Assembly: GCF_927798115.1 (NCBI RefSeq)
Contig: NZ_CAKMMG010000006.1
Span: 62,001 to 126,000, forward strand
Origin: Paenibacillus auburnensis
GTDB taxonomy: Bacteria; Bacillota; Bacilli; Paenibacillales; Paenibacillaceae
DNA length: 64,000 nt
Reading direction: 5' to 3'
The notes beneath the pieces were generated by a model, which did not search any database, was not told the origin of the DNA, and worked only from the letters and a program-made list of their open reading frames with translations. Below are positions 41,818 to 50,261 of this stretch, piece after piece. The translations under genes and the position numbers were made by a program. Within the stretch, counting starts at the first letter, position 1, and the number at the start of each line of letters is the position of its first letter.

Positions 41818-42681
41818 ATGGCAGGTACTGTGCCCATGTATGCTCCAAAGCAGAAAAGCGGTGTATCTTCGCCCGCCACTAATGAATCCTCTGTGGTGAA
41901 ATGGGTGCTGATCGCTGCCGCCGGGCTGGTACTGCTCTGGCTGATTGCCCTGCCGCTGATCGTTGTGCTGACGGAGGCGCTTAAGCGGGGCTGGGATGTC
42001 TACATTGCTGCCCTGACCGATCCGGATGCTGCCTCGGCATTGCGGCTGACCCTGCTTGTGGCGGCGATTACCGTTCCGCTCAATACGGTCTTCGGCGTGG
42101 CAGCGGCTTGGGCCGTTACTAAGTTCCGCTTCCGCGGCAAGGGGTTCCTGATTACACTGATTGATCTGCCGTTTGCTGTATCGCCGGTTATCGGGGGACT
42201 GATTTTTATCCTCGTGTTCGGCTCGCACGGATGGTTCGGCTCCTGGCTGAGCGATCATGATATCAAAATCGTCTTTGCGCTTCCCGGCATTGTGCTGGCG
42301 ACTTTATTTGTAACCTTCCCTTTTGTGGCCCGGGAGCTGATTCCGCTAATGGAAGATCAGGGGACACAGGAGGAAGAAGCGGCGATTACACTGGGCGCAC
42401 GCGGCTGGCAGATTTTTTTTCGTGTGACATTGCCCAATATTAAATGGGGCCTGCTCTACGGGATCATTCTCTGTAATGCGCGGGCAATGGGAGAATTCGG
42501 CGCGGTGTCCGTAGTATCCGGGCATATCCGCGGAGAGACGAATACACTGCCGCTTCATGTCGAGATTCTGTATAACGAGTACCAGTTCTCCGCATCTTTT
42601 GCGGTCGCTTCACTGCTCCTGATGCTGGCCCTGGTCACGATGATCATCAAAAGCTGGCTTTTACGCAAAAATGCTCATTGA
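41818..42681 (+). CDS. cysW: Sulfate ABC transporter permease CysW
   Basis: A 287-residue permease with the CysW pattern: LIDLPFAVSPVIGGLIFILVFG, EEEAAITLGARGWQIFFRVTLPNIKWGLLYGIILCNARAMGEFGAVSVVSGHIRGETNTLPLHVEILYNEY. AGGGGGAA stands before the ATG. A CysA ATPase gene would normally follow; none is found here, so the ATPase must be encoded elsewhere or shared. Confidence 0.93.
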   Translation: MAGTVPMYAPKQKSGVSSPATNESSVVKWVLIAAAGLVLLWLIALPLIVVLTEALKRGWDVYIAALTDPDAASALRLTLLVAAITVPLNTVFGVAAAWAVTKFRFRGKGFLITLIDLPFAVSPVIGGLIFILVFGSHGWFGSWLSDHDIKIVFALPGIVLATLFVTFPFVARELIPLMEDQGTQEEEAAITLGARGWQIFFRVTLPNIKWGLLYGIILCNARAMGEFGAVSVVSGHIRGETNTLPLHVEILYNEYQFSASFAVASLLLMLALVTMIIKSWLLRKNAH

Positions 42682-42782
42682 CAGCTCTTTTGGTTCCATG
42701 CTAAGTTAAAGCTCAGTATACAAGTTGGATATTACGGAATTGAGCGGAAATCACCCCTGTCCGGGGAAAGGGAGGCTGGAGA

Positions 42783-43004
42783 ATGGCTAAGCCACTGAAG
42801 GTGGATGAGGTATGGCTAACACGGATTGCAGAACTTCTGGACAACATGGAATTTGGTTCACTGCATATTGTGGTGCATGAAGGCCAAATCGTTCAGATGG
42901 AGCGCACGGAACGCAAACGTTTCGAGAACAGCGCTGCTAACCCGCGGTATAGTGTAGAAACCGGAAGCCGGCGCACCGACACCCGTTCCGCGGGACGGGG
43001 ATAG
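42783..43004 (+). CDS. YezD-family small protein (DUF2292)
   Basis: A 73-residue protein of the YezD/DUF2292 family: VWLTRIAELLDNMEFGSLHIVVHEGQIVQMERTERKRF is the conserved core, forming a small alpha-beta unit. Family members recur beside sulfur assimilation genes, but the function is unknown. The C-terminal 25 residues are basic and look disordered. AGGGAGG precedes the ATG; the gene is 101 bp after cysW and before the operon terminator. Confidence 0.82.
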   Translation: MAKPLKVDEVWLTRIAELLDNMEFGSLHIVVHEGQIVQMERTERKRFENSAANPRYSVETGSRRTDTRSAGRG

Positions 43005-43098
43005 AAGCTATACCCTACCAATGGACTTACTTTTTCTGCAGCAGGAATGATTGCCCCTGTCAGTATAGCGGCTTCCGGCGGGATACGATACAGAAACC

Positions 43099-43145
43099 AA
43101 ACAGAGCAGTGATCCTCCAATGCTGGAAGAATCACTGCTCTGTTT
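43099..43145. terminator. Terminator of the sulfate operon
   Basis: Perfect 15-bp stem AAACAGAGCAGTGAT with complement and a 17-nt loop; the plus-strand tail is TTTCATTTT. Placed to serve also the minus-strand gene at 43168. Confidence 0.88.
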
Positions 43146-43167
43146 CATTTTGTAACGCCCAGACAGG

Positions 43168-43476
43168 TTAATACCGCGGTCTCTGCCGGGAAGCAAAGAT
43201 ACCTTCAAACAGCAGGATAACGGCAGTGATGACATGCATGATCCAGCCGACGAATGGAATAAAGGCGACTATCGAAGTGACAATCCCGACGATGTTGCCG
43301 ATAAATGGCCCGCGTTCCCTCATCAATATGATTACCGCAGCCGCGTGGAGCAGGAAGGCGATGCCGAGCGGTACCCAGCCATTGGCTACCACAAAGGCAC
43401 CCCCGATAAACGGCAATGCCAGGAAACCTTCGTATGCAAAAGTCCCCCATTTAAATAATTTTCCTAATGATGACAT
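43168..43476 (-). CDS. Small membrane protein of unknown function
   Basis: A 102-residue protein with three to four hydrophobic helices (about 12-30, 33-51, 57-78, 80-94) and a basic tail (SRQRPRY). Helix pattern GIVTSIVAFIPFVGWIMHVITAVILLFEGI resembles small uncharacterised Firmicute membrane proteins, but I cannot name the family. GAGGAG is only 2 nt from the ATG, with AAAGGA further up. Monocistronic. Confidence 0.65.
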   Translation of the reverse strand: MSSLGKLFKWGTFAYEGFLALPFIGGAFVVANGWVPLGIAFLLHAAAVIILMRERGPFIGNIVGIVTSIVAFIPFVGWIMHVITAVILLFEGIFASRQRPRY

Positions 43477-43733
43477 GACTCCTCACCGTTCCTTTTCAGC
43501 TTAATAATGTTAGCTTTGTCTGTTATTAGTTACCCGTCTTTATGGACTGAGAATTATGCAGGTACAGTGTAGCGGATTTCTCTATAGTTTACGTCAAGAT
43601 AAGCTTTACGTTTCAATTTCAGTCCTGGGTTAATCGGCCCTGCTTGATGCGGCTGCTGCTGTCGTATATATTGGTAACAGTGTGGATGCCTGCAAGCAGG
43701 CTTCTTCAGAGAACGGGGGAGAAGAGCGTGGGG

Positions 43734-44141
43734 ATGACAGGAAAACCGGAGATACGCTATGTACCTCCCGCAGTAGAGCAGTATCTGGCCCTGCGGGTGG
43801 AAGCAGGGCTAAGTCCGATGAGTGCCGAGGGTGCAGAGGCCGGGCTTCCGCGTTCTTGTTTTGCGATAACGCTCTACGACGGGGAACTGCTTATCGGAAT
43901 GGGGCGTGTGATCGGGGACGGAGGCTGTTTTTTTCAAGTTACCGATATCGCTGTCAAACCTTCCTATCAAGGGCAAGGATTAGGCAAAGTCATTGTGCGT
44001 GAAATCAGGGATTTCCTGGACACCATTCCCGCACAATCCTATGTCAGTCTTATCGCTGACGGGGAGGCCTCGAAGCTGTACGAGCAGTATGGCTTTGTTC
44101 CGGTAATGCCGTATTCGCAGGGGATGTTTCTTCGGCGGTGA
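43734..44141 (+). CDS. GNAT-family N-acetyltransferase
   Basis: A 135-residue acetyltransferase: acceptor-side beta strands (LLIGMGRVIGDGGCFFQVTDIAV), the acetyl-CoA loop VKPSYQGQGLGKVIVREI, and the C-terminal YEQYGFVPV. Similar small GNATs modify amines or antibiotics, but the substrate cannot be told. GGGGGAG stands 6-7 nt before a GTG at 43728 and 12-13 nt before ATG 43734; either could be the start. The frame is open to 43644. Confidence 0.82.
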   Translation: MTGKPEIRYVPPAVEQYLALRVEAGLSPMSAEGAEAGLPRSCFAITLYDGELLIGMGRVIGDGGCFFQVTDIAVKPSYQGQGLGKVIVREIRDFLDTIPAQSYVSLIADGEASKLYEQYGFVPVMPYSQGMFLRR

Positions 44142-44176
44142 GGTTAATAATTATGATAGATGACAGGCAGAGGCAG

Positions 44177-44200
44177 ACCCCACATTGTGGGGTTATTTTT
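44177..44200 (+). terminator. Terminator after the acetyltransferase gene
   Basis: ACCCCACA / TGTGGGGT stem with almost no loop, followed by TATTTTT. Confidence 0.8.
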
Positions 44201-44236
44201 ACCTGATTACAGGTTCAGGAAGGTGAGGAAGCAGGA

Positions 44237-44869
44237 ATGGATGTTGTGGTGTTTGGTGCTTCAGGAAGAATAGGGAAAGCGATTGTACAGGAAGCATTAA
44301 AAAGAAAACACGAGGTGACCGCTGCTGTCCGCAATCCGGAATCCATAGATCTGCAGCATGAGCGTCTGCAGATTGTGTCCGCAAATATTCTGGATCCGGC
44401 ATCGGTGGCTGCAGCGGTAACGGGCCACGGGGAAATTATCAGCGCCTTCGGACCCGGCCCCGGGCAGGAGAATGATCTGCTCAGGGCGGCAGAATCACTG
44501 CTGGAGGGGATGCAGCAGGCCGGTGTAGCACGCCTGATTATTGTTGGCGGGGCAGGCAGCCTTAAGACGGAGTCTGGTGAATGGCTGATGGATACGCCCG
44601 GGTTCCCGGAGGAATTCCGGCCGCTGGCTGCTGCCCATGCGCATGCCTATGAAATCTATAGGGGCTCAGAGCTGGATTATACGTACATCAGTCCGCCCGC
44701 TGCCATTATCTCCGGCCGCCGGACCGGCATGTTCCGGATTGGCCTAGACCGGCTGATTACGGATGAGGACGGGAAGAGCAGCATCAGTGTGGAGGATTTT
44801 GCGGTAGCTGTGGTGGATGAGCTGGAGGAAGGCAATTTCAGCCGTGAACGGTTTACTGTAGCTTATTAA
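44237..44869 (+). CDS. NAD(P)-binding Rossmann oxidoreductase (NmrA/YwnB-like)
   Basis: A 210-residue atypical short-chain dehydrogenase: VVVFGASGRIGKAIVQEALKR is the NADP-binding motif, NPESIDLQHERLQIVSANILDPASV recognises the adenine side, and VARLIIVGGAGSL follows. It lacks the usual YxxxK catalytic pair, as in NmrA/YwnB/BVR-B-like proteins that act as redox sensors or reductases. GGAAGGTGAGG precedes the ATG. Monocistronic. Confidence 0.82.
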   Translation: MDVVVFGASGRIGKAIVQEALKRKHEVTAAVRNPESIDLQHERLQIVSANILDPASVAAAVTGHGEIISAFGPGPGQENDLLRAAESLLEGMQQAGVARLIIVGGAGSLKTESGEWLMDTPGFPEEFRPLAAAHAHAYEIYRGSELDYTYISPPAAIISGRRTGMFRIGLDRLITDEDGKSSISVEDFAVAVVDELEEGNFSRERFTVAY

Positions 44870-44937
44870 GCTCGGCGGACCGGGGAAGATATAACAAGGA
44901 ATGGTTTGGATAGGCAGGGATTCTGTCCCGGCGGATA

Positions 44938-44985
44938 GGGGTAAGGCTTATTGCATAATATGCTGTAAGGCTTACCCTTTTATTT
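44938..44985 (+). terminator. Terminator after the NmrA-like gene
   Basis: GGGTAAG-x-CTTA / TAAG-x-CTTACCC stem with a TTTTATTT tail, 70 bp past the stop. Confidence 0.75.
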
Positions 44986-45135
44986 AAAGTGGGGTTGCAT
45001 GTTGATTAATGGATAAGAGTAAGACGAAGTACCGTGCGGCTGGCACAAGGGAGCTCTCTGCAAATCACTGAAACGAGAACAATCTACGGAAAAGTGGGAG
45101 TGGAAGGGCTGAGGTGAAGTAGTGGGCTACAGAGT

Positions 45136-45345
45136 CCTACCACTAATTTTTTCCGGGCAACGGGGAGAGAACGTAGTAGATTTTCTCCCACTAATTTCTT
45201 CTAGGGGGGATGGGGAGAGGACCGTATTTGATTTCCTCCCACTAATTTCTCCCCTTTGGATCAAAATCAGCGTTACTTGGGAAATTAGTTTGAGGTTTTC
45301 CATTTGAAGTCCGATCTAAGTCGAAAACGAGTGAATTAGTTGGAG
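45136..45345. repeat. 51-bp-period repeats in two facing arrays
   Basis: CACTAATTT occurs at 45141, 45189 and 45240 (48 and 51 bp apart), each preceded by a C/T-rich CTCC stretch and followed by a GGGGAGAG-containing body. Then the complementary core ATTAGTT occurs at 45284 and 45335, again 51 bp apart and pointing the other way. A 61-codon frame spans the left array but has no ribosome site. This occupies most of the 638-bp gap; 44990-45135 and 45360-45500 show nothing else. Confidence 0.6.
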
Positions 45346-45507
45346 TTTTTCCACTATAGCTGGACACAGTCCTTCAGGGCGATGAACCGCTGCACGCCAA
45401 TACTCGCTTTGATTATTTTTCTATTGTTTTGATTCTTGTGTGTGTTTTAGTTCATCTTTAAGCTAATCAACAGGTCTGCACATTGTGCAGCGGAAGGGAT
45501 GGGAACA

Positions 45508-47355
45508 ATGGATCTAGTCACTGCGGAGCAAATGCGGCAGCTGGACCGCATGACGATAGAGAAGCTGGGCATTCCGGCAATTGCGCTTATGGAGAACGCC
45601 GGACGGGCGATTGCCGAGGAAGTGATTGCGCTCTGCCGGCGCGGAGGAAGTGCACATGGTGAGCGGGCTGGCCGGAGCGGGAGCGGAGGAGTAGGCGGAA
45701 GCGGCCGGAGCGGCTGGAGCGGAAGCGGCGATGGCAGTGAGGATGGCGGTTCGAGCGAAAGCGGCTGGAGTGGCTGGAGCAGGAGCGGCGAGAGCCGTGA
45801 GGACGGTGGTGCGAGCGGAAACAGCGGCGAGGATGGAGCTGGGCGGAGAGGTGAGTGCGGGCCTGGAGCTGAGCGGATCAGGGGCGGGAACGGTGGCGTG
45901 GGCGGTCCGGCGGTCCTGCCGCCGGGCTTTGCGGTCAGCGGCGACCGGGCGCTGACCCTGGACGCTTCCGGCGAGCATTGGCTGATCCTCGCCGGCAAAG
46001 GCAACAACGGCGGCGACGGCCTCGCCGCCGCCAGGTACCTGCGTGAGGCGGGGATCGCCGTCACGCTGGTGTACGCGGCCGCGCCGGAGTCGCTGGCCGG
46101 CGAAGCGGCCGTGCAGCGGGACGCCGCAGCGGCCATGGGGCTGCCGGCCGTAGTCTACGGCCGGGACGTCATTGACTTTGCCGCCTGCAGCGGCATCGTC
46201 GATGCGCTGCTCGGCACCGGCAGCGCAGGCGCCCCGCGCGGTGCCTATGCGGCCCTGATTGCCGCCGCGAACAGCAGCGGCAAACGAATTGTGTCCGCGG
46301 ACATCCCGAGCGGGCTGAACGCGGACACGGGCGAGCTGCATGAGCCGTGCATTCATGCAGCAGTGACAGTATGCCTCGCGTTTCTCAAGCGGGGCCTGGT
46401 GCAGTATCCCGGCGCGGGAGCCGCCGGGCAGGTCGTGGTCCGCTCCATCGGCATCCCTGCTGCCTCGGCCCGGGAGGCCGGGGTGCAGGCCAGCCTGCTG
46501 ACCCCGGAAGTGCTGCGGACACGTCTGGGGGTCGACGTGTCGCGCCGCCGCTCGCCCGAAGGCCACAAGGGCACTTACGGGCATGTCCTGCTGGCGGCGG
46601 GAAGCCTTGCGATGAGCGGCGCGGGTCTGCTCGCGGCCCGGGCCGCGCTGCGGGCGGGCTGCGGTCTGGTGACCTGGGCGCTGCCGGACAAGCTGCTGCC
46701 TTATGTAATCGGTGCCGCACCGGAGATCATGCTGGCCGCGGCCGGCGGCCGGGAGGACGGCACCTGGAATGCGGGAACCGCTGCGGAGGTGCTGCGGCTC
46801 GGCGCAGTACGTGATGTGACCGCCACCGGTCCCGGCCTGGGCCGGTTCGAAGGGGACGGGGAATGGCTCCGCATGCTGTGGGAAGGTACCCAGGGACCGC
46901 TGGTACTGGATGCCGATGCCCTTAACATCCTGGCGGACTGTGACTATTCGGCCTGGTCCTGCCCCGGCCGGCCCGTCATTCTTACGCCGCATCCAGGGGA
47001 GATGGCACGGCTTGCCGGACTGACTACAGCGGAGGTGCAGCGTGACCGGATCGGTCTGGCACTGGCTTATGCCACGCAGCACGGTGTAGTGCTCGTGCTG
47101 AAAGGAGCGCATTCTGTCATTGCCACACCTGACGGAGAAGCCTATGTGAATATCACAGGCCATCCGGGAATGGGTACAGGCGGAGCGGGCGATGTTCTGA
47201 CAGGGATTATTTCTGGCCTGTTGGCGCAAGGCCTCAATGCCGTTCAGGCAGCGGTCTTCGGTGTGTATCTGCACGGACTGGCAGGGGAACGGGCGGCAGG
47301 CGCGAGAACCCATCCGGCGGGTTTAATCGCCGGGGATATCATCGAAGCGCTTTAA
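45508..47355 (+). CDS. nnr: NAD(P)HX repair bifunctional enzyme (epimerase + ADP-dependent dehydratase)
   Basis: A 615-residue fusion. The N-terminal YjeF_N epimerase domain starts with VTAEQMRQLDRMTIEKLGIPAIALMENAG and resumes with LILAGKGNNGGDGLAAARYL; the C-terminal carbohydrate-kinase-like dehydratase has GHKGTYGHVLLAAGS, LTPHPGEMARLAG, VVLVLKGAHSVI and GMGTGGAGDVLTGIISGL. Together they restore damaged NADH/NADPH hydrates. Between these epimerase parts lies an unusual insert of about 100 residues, nearly all Gly, Ser, Glu and Arg. The ATG at 45508 is 9 nt from GGAAGGG; the ATG at 45499 overlaps that site. Confidence 0.92.
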   Translation: MDLVTAEQMRQLDRMTIEKLGIPAIALMENAGRAIAEEVIALCRRGGSAHGERAGRSGSGGVGGSGRSGWSGSGDGSEDGGSSESGWSGWSRSGESREDGGASGNSGEDGAGRRGECGPGAERIRGGNGGVGGPAVLPPGFAVSGDRALTLDASGEHWLILAGKGNNGGDGLAAARYLREAGIAVTLVYAAAPESLAGEAAVQRDAAAAMGLPAVVYGRDVIDFAACSGIVDALLGTGSAGAPRGAYAALIAAANSSGKRIVSADIPSGLNADTGELHEPCIHAAVTVCLAFLKRGLVQYPGAGAAGQVVVRSIGIPAASAREAGVQASLLTPEVLRTRLGVDVSRRRSPEGHKGTYGHVLLAAGSLAMSGAGLLAARAALRAGCGLVTWALPDKLLPYVIGAAPEIMLAAAGGREDGTWNAGTAAEVLRLGAVRDVTATGPGLGRFEGDGEWLRMLWEGTQGPLVLDADALNILADCDYSAWSCPGRPVILTPHPGEMARLAGLTTAEVQRDRIGLALAYATQHGVVLVLKGAHSVIATPDGEAYVNITGHPGMGTGGAGDVLTGIISGLLAQGLNAVQAAVFGVYLHGLAGERAAGARTHPAGLIAGDIIEAL

Positions 47356-47363
47356 GCAGCGGC

Positions 47364-47819
47364 TTACACCAGCACAAGGCAGAGCAGCGGTACGAACAGC
47401 GCGAATACGGGCAGCAGCAGCGGATAACGTTCGCCGGACAGCTGGGCAAGCCGGAACAGCAGCAGCACCCCTATACCGTAGAGGGCACAGGTCTGTGCGT
47501 CTCCGCCTTGCTCTGAAGCCAACCATAAGCCGGCGCCGAATCCGGCAGCAGCATACATTACAAGGGAAGGGCCGAGGGATGAGGAGCGGAACATGCGCAG
47601 GAGGGCGTCTGCAATGAGCGCGGCCGGCAGCCCGTAGGCATAAACGGCGTAGGGCACGGAAACCGGCCAACCCTTCGGCACCCCGTCTGTATGCGGCAAA
47701 CCAAGCAGTACAAGCGACACCAGCATGAAAGTCAATCCGGCAGCGGATAACTTGGACAGTGCATACATACCTGCAGACAGCCGGACAGAGGGTAGATCGT
47801 ACTCTTTGATTTTGTTCAT
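47364..47819 (-). CDS. Membrane protein of unknown function
   Basis: A 151-residue protein with about five hydrophobic helices and a short N-terminal cytoplasmic part (MNKIKEYDLPSVRLSAG). AAAGGACG stands before the ATG. I do not recognise the family. Its stop is 8 bp from the stop of nnr on the opposite strand, with no terminator between, so the two transcripts should overlap. Confidence 0.6.
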   Translation of the reverse strand: MNKIKEYDLPSVRLSAGMYALSKLSAAGLTFMLVSLVLLGLPHTDGVPKGWPVSVPYAVYAYGLPAALIADALLRMFRSSSLGPSLVMYAAAGFGAGLWLASEQGGDAQTCALYGIGVLLLFRLAQLSGERYPLLLPVFALFVPLLCLVLV

Positions 47820-47854
47820 CTGATAACGTCCTTTCAGGTTAGGTGAACGGCGCT

Positions 47855-47887
47855 GCCGGACTCAGCAGAGTACCCGGCGGTTTTTTT
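47855..47887 (+). terminator. Plus-strand terminator beyond the membrane protein gene
   Basis: GCCGG / CCGGC hairpin with seven T on the plus strand. The only plus-strand gene it could serve is nnr, 500 bp upstream, across the antisense membrane gene. Confidence 0.5.
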
Positions 47888-47927
47888 AATGTGCAGATTC
47901 AAACGGTCTAAACCGCCCTCCCACGGA

Positions 47928-48827
47928 TCAGCTGGTGACCATGTCCCCGCCGTTAACATGAATGCAGGTGCCGGTTACATAGGTAGAATCCGGTCCGGCC
48001 AGATAGACATAGGCTCCGGCAAGCTCATAGGGTTGTGCGGCCCGCCCCAGCGGGGTATCTGTTCCGAATATGCTGACTTCGGCAGCGGAATAGCTGGAAG
48101 GGATGAGCGGGGTCCACACCGGACCTGGAGCAACGCTGTTGACCCGGATTCCGGTATCTGCAAGCGACAGGGCTAGAGAGCGTGTGAAGGTGACGACTGC
48201 ACCTTTGGTGGACGAATAGTCAATCAGCTTCTTATTGCCCTGGTAAGCGGTAATGGAGGCGGTGTTGATGATGGACGCTCCCTTGTTCAGATGCGGCAGT
48301 GCAGCCTGAGTCAGGAAAAAGTAAGGAAAAACATTGGTCTGATAGGTCTGGTACAGCTGCTCTTCGGTGATATCCAGAATGCTCTCCTGCGGATACTGCA
48401 CAGCAAGATTGTTGACCAGAATATCCAGCCGGCCAAAGGTCCGTACCGTCTGCTCCACCGCCTGGAAGCAGTTTTGCCTATACCGTAAATCGGTTTCAAT
48501 CCGCAGGCAGCGGCGGCCAAGCTGTTCAATACGCTGTGCTGTGACCTCGGCGTCCGAGGCTTCATACAGATAGGCAATGGCCACATCCGCCCCTTCTTTG
48601 GCAAAAGCGATAGCCGCCGCCTTGCCGATCCCGCTGTCTCCGCCGCTGATAAAAGCAACCTTGCCCTGCAGCTTGCCGCTACCGCGGCTGTCCGGGTCTT
48701 CACTGATGGGTCGGGGATTCATCAGGCTCTCCAGGCCGGGCTGGCGGTCCTGGTGCTGGGGCGGGAAGGCGATCGGCTGCTTGCGGCATACCGTCTGTTC
48801 CCCGTAATAGGGGTAAGTAGGATTCAT
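47928..48827 (-). CDS. SDR-family oxidoreductase (YhdF/YhxC-like)
   Basis: A 299-residue classical short-chain dehydrogenase with an N-terminal extension of about 45 residues (NPTYPYYGEQTV...MNPRP), typical of the YhdF/YhxC/YghA group. NADP site SGGDSGIGKAAAIAFAKEGADV, LVNNLA, catalytic Ser in NTASITAYQGN, Tyr and Lys in YSSTKGAVVTFTRSLA. AAGGAGG precedes ATG 48827; the longer frame to 48851 would include that ribosome site. Relatives are stress-induced aldehyde or sugar reductases; the substrate is unknown. Confidence 0.88.
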   Translation of the reverse strand: MNPTYPYYGEQTVCRKQPIAFPPQHQDRQPGLESLMNPRPISEDPDSRGSGKLQGKVAFISGGDSGIGKAAAIAFAKEGADVAIAYLYEASDAEVTAQRIEQLGRRCLRIETDLRYRQNCFQAVEQTVRTFGRLDILVNNLAVQYPQESILDITEEQLYQTYQTNVFPYFFLTQAALPHLNKGASIINTASITAYQGNKKLIDYSSTKGAVVTFTRSLALSLADTGIRVNSVAPGPVWTPLIPSSYSAAEVSIFGTDTPLGRAAQPYELAGAYVYLAGPDSTYVTGTCIHVNGGDMVTS

Positions 48828-49013
48828 TGCGTGATACTCCTCCTTGCGCACTGTCTGGTTTGTATATTTTTATGCATACGCCCAGAGAAGCGTGCGCTCA
48901 CTGCCGGTGCAGGCTTATGGAAGCAGTGGCCGGAGCAGCACTCTTGTTGCCTTAAATCTCGTAGCCTAAAGTTGAACTGAAGAATGATAATTTGGAAAGC
49001 GGGGAACAAAAAG

Positions 49014-49436
49014 ATGCGTTACAGAGCAATGATTGCAGATGATTATGAGGCTGCCTATCAGCTATGGGAGAATACAGCAGGGATGAACCTCAGCCAGGCA
49101 GATTCCCGGGAAGAAATTTTGCGGTATCTGGAGCGGAATCCCGGCATGAGCCAGGTATGCGAGGATAAGGACGGCCAACTTGCCGGGACTGTGATGTGCG
49201 GACATGACGGGCGGAGAGGATATATGTATCATGTAGCTGTCAGCGGTGCCTGCCGGGGCAAGGGAGCCGGCCGTGAAATGGTGTCGCGTTCGCTTAAAGC
49301 ATTGCGGGAAGCGGGCATTGCGAAATGCCATCTGCTGGTCATTGAAGGCAATACGCTGGGACGCAGCTTCTGGTCGGGCACCGGCTGGCAGGAGCGGGAC
49401 GGCCTTGTGCTCTTTTCGCAGAATACCGATCTCTAA
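49014..49436 (+). CDS. GNAT-family N-acetyltransferase
   Basis: A 140-residue acetyltransferase (MRYRAMIADDYEAAYQLWENTAGM) with the central strands DGQLAGTVMCGHDGRRGYMYHVAV, the acetyl-CoA loop CRGKGAGREMVSRSLKAL and the C-terminal NTLGRSFWSGTGWQERD. The layout resembles YpeA-type enzymes. GCGGGG precedes ATG 49014; the frame is open from 48984. Substrate unknown; monocistronic. Confidence 0.82.
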   Translation: MRYRAMIADDYEAAYQLWENTAGMNLSQADSREEILRYLERNPGMSQVCEDKDGQLAGTVMCGHDGRRGYMYHVAVSGACRGKGAGREMVSRSLKALREAGIAKCHLLVIEGNTLGRSFWSGTGWQERDGLVLFSQNTDL

Positions 49437-49550
49437 AAAACGTATTACAGCGCTTTTAGTGACAACTAATGTAATGGTGTAGGTTCTGCATTCGTGCAGT
49501 ATAATATATAGGCAAGTAAATGGCGAAATTGAATAGCAGGTGATCTGACA

Positions 49551-50261
49551 ATGCGTTTTAAAGATGTGTTCTCTATTATCGGTCCGGCGATGGTCGGGCC
49601 TTCCAGTTCACATACCGCAGGAGCGGCACGGATCGGCCGAGCGGCCCGGCAGGTGCTCGGCGAAGTGCCGCGTGAGGCGGAGGTCATTTTTTTTGGATCG
49701 TTTGCTGCAACGTATCAGGGACATGGAACCGACCGGGCTATCGTCGGCGGATTGCTGGACTTTGCTACAGACGACCCCCGTTTGCCGGATTCCATTGAGC
49801 TGGCCGCTGAAGCCGGAATGGAGGTTTCCTTCCGGCAGGGGGCGGGATTGTTCCCCCATCCGAATACCGTGAAGCTGCGTCTGGTCGGCCGTGACACAGG
49901 CACAGAATTGACGCTGACGGGGATCTCGATTGGCGGGGGAAATATAGAGATCGTTGATATTGACGGGTTCGGGGTTAAGCTGACCGGAATGTATCCGACG
50001 GTACTTATCAACCACATGGATTATCTCGGGGTATTGGCCAGTGTTACGGATGTAATGCGCCAGGGCCAGTTTAACATCGGGCATATGTCCCTTGACCGCA
50101 AGAACCGCAGCGGGGCGGCGCTGACCGTGCTGGAGCTGGACGAACCGGCAACTGCAGAACTGCTTCAGGGGCTGCGCGCTCTGCCTGCTGTGAAATCAGT
50201 CAAAGTGGTGGATCTTAACGAGGATACGCGAGCACAGAAAGGGAAGGAAAGTACAACATGA
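49551..50261 (+). CDS. sdaAB: L-serine dehydratase, beta subunit
   Basis: A 236-residue subunit of the iron-sulfur L-serine dehydratase. The conserved start SIIGPAMVGPSSSHTAGAARIGRAAR and GGGNIEIVDIDGFGVKLTG are present, and the last 75 residues form an ACT domain (TVLINHMDYLGVLASVTDVM). With the alpha subunit it deaminates serine to pyruvate and ammonia. A TATAAT stands at 49499-49504. The stop overlaps the alpha gene start by 4 bp (ATGA). Confidence 0.95.
   Translation: MRFKDVFSIIGPAMVGPSSSHTAGAARIGRAARQVLGEVPREAEVIFFGSFAATYQGHGTDRAIVGGLLDFATDDPRLPDSIELAAEAGMEVSFRQGAGLFPHPNTVKLRLVGRDTGTELTLTGISIGGGNIEIVDIDGFGVKLTGMYPTVLINHMDYLGVLASVTDVMRQGQFNIGHMSLDRKNRSGAALTVLELDEPATAELLQGLRALPAVKSVKVVDLNEDTRAQKGKESTT

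Noticed and set aside
45122..45307. 61-codon frame with LPLIS repeats
   Set aside because: It is a reading of the 51-bp repeat array; no ribosome site and no promoter context.
45514..47313. 599-codon frame on minus
   Set aside because: Lies wholly antisense to nnr, whose domains are clear; the length comes from the G/C-rich third positions of nnr.
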